The notes under the pieces are model-generated. The model was given only the letters and a program-made list of their open reading frames with translations. It was not told the origin of the DNA and searched no databases. Shown piece after piece: positions 4,332 to 5,975 of a stretch of DNA of 5,975 nt; the first letter of the stretch is position 1, and the number at the start of each line of letters is the position of its first letter. This DNA is from an uncultured Sphingomonadaceae bacterium (lineage in GTDB: Bacteria > Pseudomonadota > Alphaproteobacteria > Sphingomonadales > Sphingomonadaceae). Position numbers and translations under genes: made by a program. The stretch spans positions 1 to 5,975 of the forward strand of contig CAKZSF010000173.1 in assembly GCA_937920575.1 (NCBI GenBank). Reading direction: 5' to 3'.

Positions 4332-5789
4332 ATGCAAATTCGGCTGCTCCTTCTTATCCTGTCTTGCGCGTTGATTGGCGCCTGTGTTGCGGCTGATGAT
4401 GGGCCGCTGGATGTGGCCATTATTGGCAACGAAGAAGCCGCGTTTACTGACGGGCTGATGCTGGATCCGGCCGCGCAGCATGTGCGTGCCGCGACCTCGG
4501 TCGGGTTGGTTGTGCGCGATGAGGCTGGCCTGGTTGCACCCGGTCTCGCCAACCGTTGGATCGTGACAGATGATGGGCGCAGCTATGTTTTTCGCCTGCG
4601 TGATGGCGATTGGCCCGACGGCAGACCGCTGACTGCAGAAAGCGTACGGCGTCAGCTTGAAAGCCGTCTGAAAGCTCTTGAAGGAACCACTTTGGGGCTC
4701 GACCTCAGCCCAATCGACGAGGTGCGCACTATGGCAGAGCGTGTCATCGAATTCCGGCTGAGTGTTCCGATGCCCTATCTGCTCGAGCTGTTGGCGCAGC
4801 CGGAACTGGCGATCACTCCAACTGACGAGAAGTCAATTCCGATGCAATTGGTGCGCATCAATGAGCGGGAATCGCTCGACCTTGCATCACCGGCGCGGCG
4901 GGGTTTGCCGATGGTGGAAAATTGGCAAGATTGGGTGCGGCGCGTTGAATTGCGGGTTCTGCCTGCGCGAGAGGCGGTTGACGAGTTCAACAACGGCGAT
5001 GTCGATCTGGTGCTGGGCGGTTCGGCGGTTGACTTCTCAATGGCAGAGGTCGGCGCCTTGTCCCGCGCGACCGTTCGGTTGGATCCGGCGATCGGCCTGT
5101 TTGGCCTGCATGTTCGGCGGGGCGAAGGGGTGTTGGCCGCGGCAAGCACACGCGAAGCGCTCAGTCTGGCAATTGATCGTCAGGCATTGGTCGGCGCGCT
5201 CAATATTGGTGGGTGGGTTGCTTCCAACCGGGTCGTTCCGGTGGGTCTAATGGGCGAAGAAGACCCGCGCCAAGAGCGCTGGCAAGACCTCTCGATTGAA
5301 GAACGCCGTGCCGTGGCGTCGCAGCGCATAGCGGCGGCCTCTGGTGGAGCGGCGCCGACATTGGCGGTCTGGCTGCCACAGGATGCGAGCGGCATACTCA
5401 TCTTCGAAGAACTGCAAAGACAGCTTACTCAGATTGGTGTCACGCTGACGCAGGCGGAGGATCGTGCATCCGCCGATCTGGTCTGGCGTGACCGGATCGC
5501 TCGTTTCCGTGGGGCGCGCTGGTTCCTAAACCAATTCAATTGCTCGCTGGGGCAGGGGCTGTGTTCAACTGCAACCGACGCTCGCATGAACGAATATCTT
5601 GCGACTGGCGATCAAACCGCACGAGAAGAAATCTTGCTCGGCGCGGTGAGTGAATTTGAAAGTGAACATGTCTTCATCCCCTTCGGCGCGCCGATCCGCT
5701 GGTCGCTGGTGCGCAGCAATGTGACAGGCTTTGAGCCGAACTCTTGGGCGTTCCATCCCTTGCCAGGCTTGGCAGAAATACCCAAATAG
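4332..5789 (+). CDS. ABC transporter substrate-binding lipoprotein, family 5 (DppA/OppA-like)
   Basis: This 485-residue protein of the SBP_bac_5 family comprises peptide, nickel and oligosaccharide binding proteins. The N-terminus MQIRLLLLILSCALIGAC is a lipoprotein signal peptide: a short basic start, a hydrophobic core and lipobox Ile15-Gly-Ala-Cys18, so Cys18 should become lipidated and anchor the protein in the periplasm. Family signatures are LRDGDWPDGRPLTAESV (89-105), matching the usual LRdGvkWsDGtpltAeDV block, and TREALSLAIDRQAL (273-286), matching the A-x-x-AIDR block. The mature protein contains only two more cysteines, Cys404 and Cys411 (NCSLGQGLC), which could form a disulfide. 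ATG 4332 gives a well-shaped signal peptide; TTG 4314 would place six residues before it and lacks a ribosome-binding site. No permease or ATPase gene is in the window; the next gene, 19 nt on, is a DUF4112 protein. The ligand is not predictable. It is somewhat shorter than typical DppA/OppA proteins (~510-540 aa). Confidence 0.88.
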   Translation: MQIRLLLLILSCALIGACVAADDGPLDVAIIGNEEAAFTDGLMLDPAAQHVRAATSVGLVVRDEAGLVAPGLANRWIVTDDGRSYVFRLRDGDWPDGRPLTAESVRRQLESRLKALEGTTLGLDLSPIDEVRTMAERVIEFRLSVPMPYLLELLAQPELAITPTDEKSIPMQLVRINERESLDLASPARRGLPMVENWQDWVRRVELRVLPAREAVDEFNNGDVDLVLGGSAVDFSMAEVGALSRATVRLDPAIGLFGLHVRRGEGVLAAASTREALSLAIDRQALVGALNIGGWVASNRVVPVGLMGEEDPRQERWQDLSIEERRAVASQRIAAASGGAAPTLAVWLPQDASGILIFEELQRQLTQIGVTLTQAEDRASADLVWRDRIARFRGARWFLNQFNCSLGQGLCSTATDARMNEYLATGDQTAREEILLGAVSEFESEHVFIPFGAPIRWSLVRSNVTGFEPNSWAFHPLPGLAEIPK

Positions 5790-5794
5790 GTGCT

Positions 5795-5801
5795 GAGAGG
5801 G
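5795..5801 (+). promoter_or_regulatory. Shine-Dalgarno of the DUF4112 gene
   Basis: GAGAGGG lies 7 nt before ATG 5809, a good match in the correct place. It supports this start over the later in-frame ATGs at 5836 and 5839. Confidence 0.7.
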
Positions 5802-5808
5802 TCGCCAA

Positions 5809-5975
5809 ATGACTGAAACACAACGTCCAACACCGATGATGCCGGAAATTCCGGTGGGCACTGATCCGGCTTCAATCCGCAAACGGATAGAGGCGATGGA
5901 GATATTGCTTGAGCGCAGTTTTCGCATTCCGGGCGTAAATTATCCGGTCGGGCTGGATTCGATTGTTGGGCTGGT
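5809..5975 (+). CDS. DUF4112-domain protein, N-terminal fragment (3' end outside window)
   Basis: Only 55 complete codons are present before the window ends. After a Pro-rich start (MTETQRPTPMMPEIPVG), the sequence EAMEILLERSFRIPGVNYP (28-46) followed by VGLDSIVGL (47-55) matches the opening of the DUF4112 domain. That domain typically runs: helix, 'D/ERxFRIPG', then 'fGLDaiiGLiPgiGD' leading into the first membrane helices. DUF4112 proteins are small (about 120-150 aa) predicted inner-membrane proteins of unknown function. The gene starts 19 nt after the binding-protein stop with its own good ribosome-binding site, so the two are probably cotranscribed. The membrane segments themselves lie beyond the edge. 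Confidence 0.82.
   Translation, partial: MTETQRPTPMMPEIPVGTDPASIRKRIEAMEILLERSFRIPGVNYPVGLDSIVGL

Noticed and set aside
5842..5854. Mirror sequence CCGGAAATTCCGG in the DUF4112 gene
   Set aside because: It is inside coding sequence (codes for PEIPV), with an odd central base. There is no reason to see an operator after the start codon.
1..5975. Mobile element, CRISPR, phage or defence system
   Set aside because: No terminal repeats, transposase or integrase motifs, regularly spaced repeats or tRNA genes were seen. Every sizeable gene belongs to a housekeeping-type family, with codon style uniform across the window.

Overview
The window reads as chromosomal DNA of an alphaproteobacterium, most likely of the order Sphingomonadales (Erythrobacter-like). 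This is inferred from the G+C-rich coding style (roughly 60 % by eye), a DksA of the single-cysteine alphaproteobacterial type, a small stand-alone PilZ protein, and a COG3146-type acyltransferase and DUF4112 protein resembling those I associate with this group. I could not search any database, so the taxonomy is an inference.

Layout. Positions 1-2658 (+) hold a tight co-directional cluster: the 3' end of a HAD-like hydrolase, a RidA-family deaminase (stop and start overlap in TGATG), a glycerophosphodiester phosphodiesterase (TTG start, 6 nt gap) and a COG3146/DUF482 GNAT-fold N-acyltransferase. A small Sel1-repeat protein (2655-2987, -) converges on it, with overlapping stop codons. The next ~300 bp are a divergent intergenic region serving sel1 (-) and dksA (+). 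It contains a plausible sigma-70-type promoter, a leader hairpin and a weak CtrA-like site.

Further right, all on +, lie dksA (3290-3748), a noncoding stretch with a possible terminator and a perfect 10-bp palindrome, a stand-alone PilZ-domain gene (3902-4273), a lipoprotein-type family 5 solute-binding protein (4332-5789), and the first 55 codons of a DUF4112 membrane protein that runs off the right edge.

How the genes work together. The left cluster looks like metabolic housekeeping: reactive enamine/imine removal, phosphodiester salvage, and acyl transfer of unknown substrate. The middle carries two nucleotide-second-messenger genes, DksA (partner of ppGpp) and PilZ (c-di-GMP receptor), next to each other but probably separately transcribed. 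The right part is a probable two-gene unit of an orphan binding lipoprotein and a small membrane protein. I see no tRNA, rRNA, CRISPR array, insertion sequence or phage gene, and no sign of a defence island. The most notable points are the cysteine-poor DksA with a changed ppGpp-site residue, the palindrome upstream of pilZ, and the orphan binding lipoprotein with an isolated cysteine pair.
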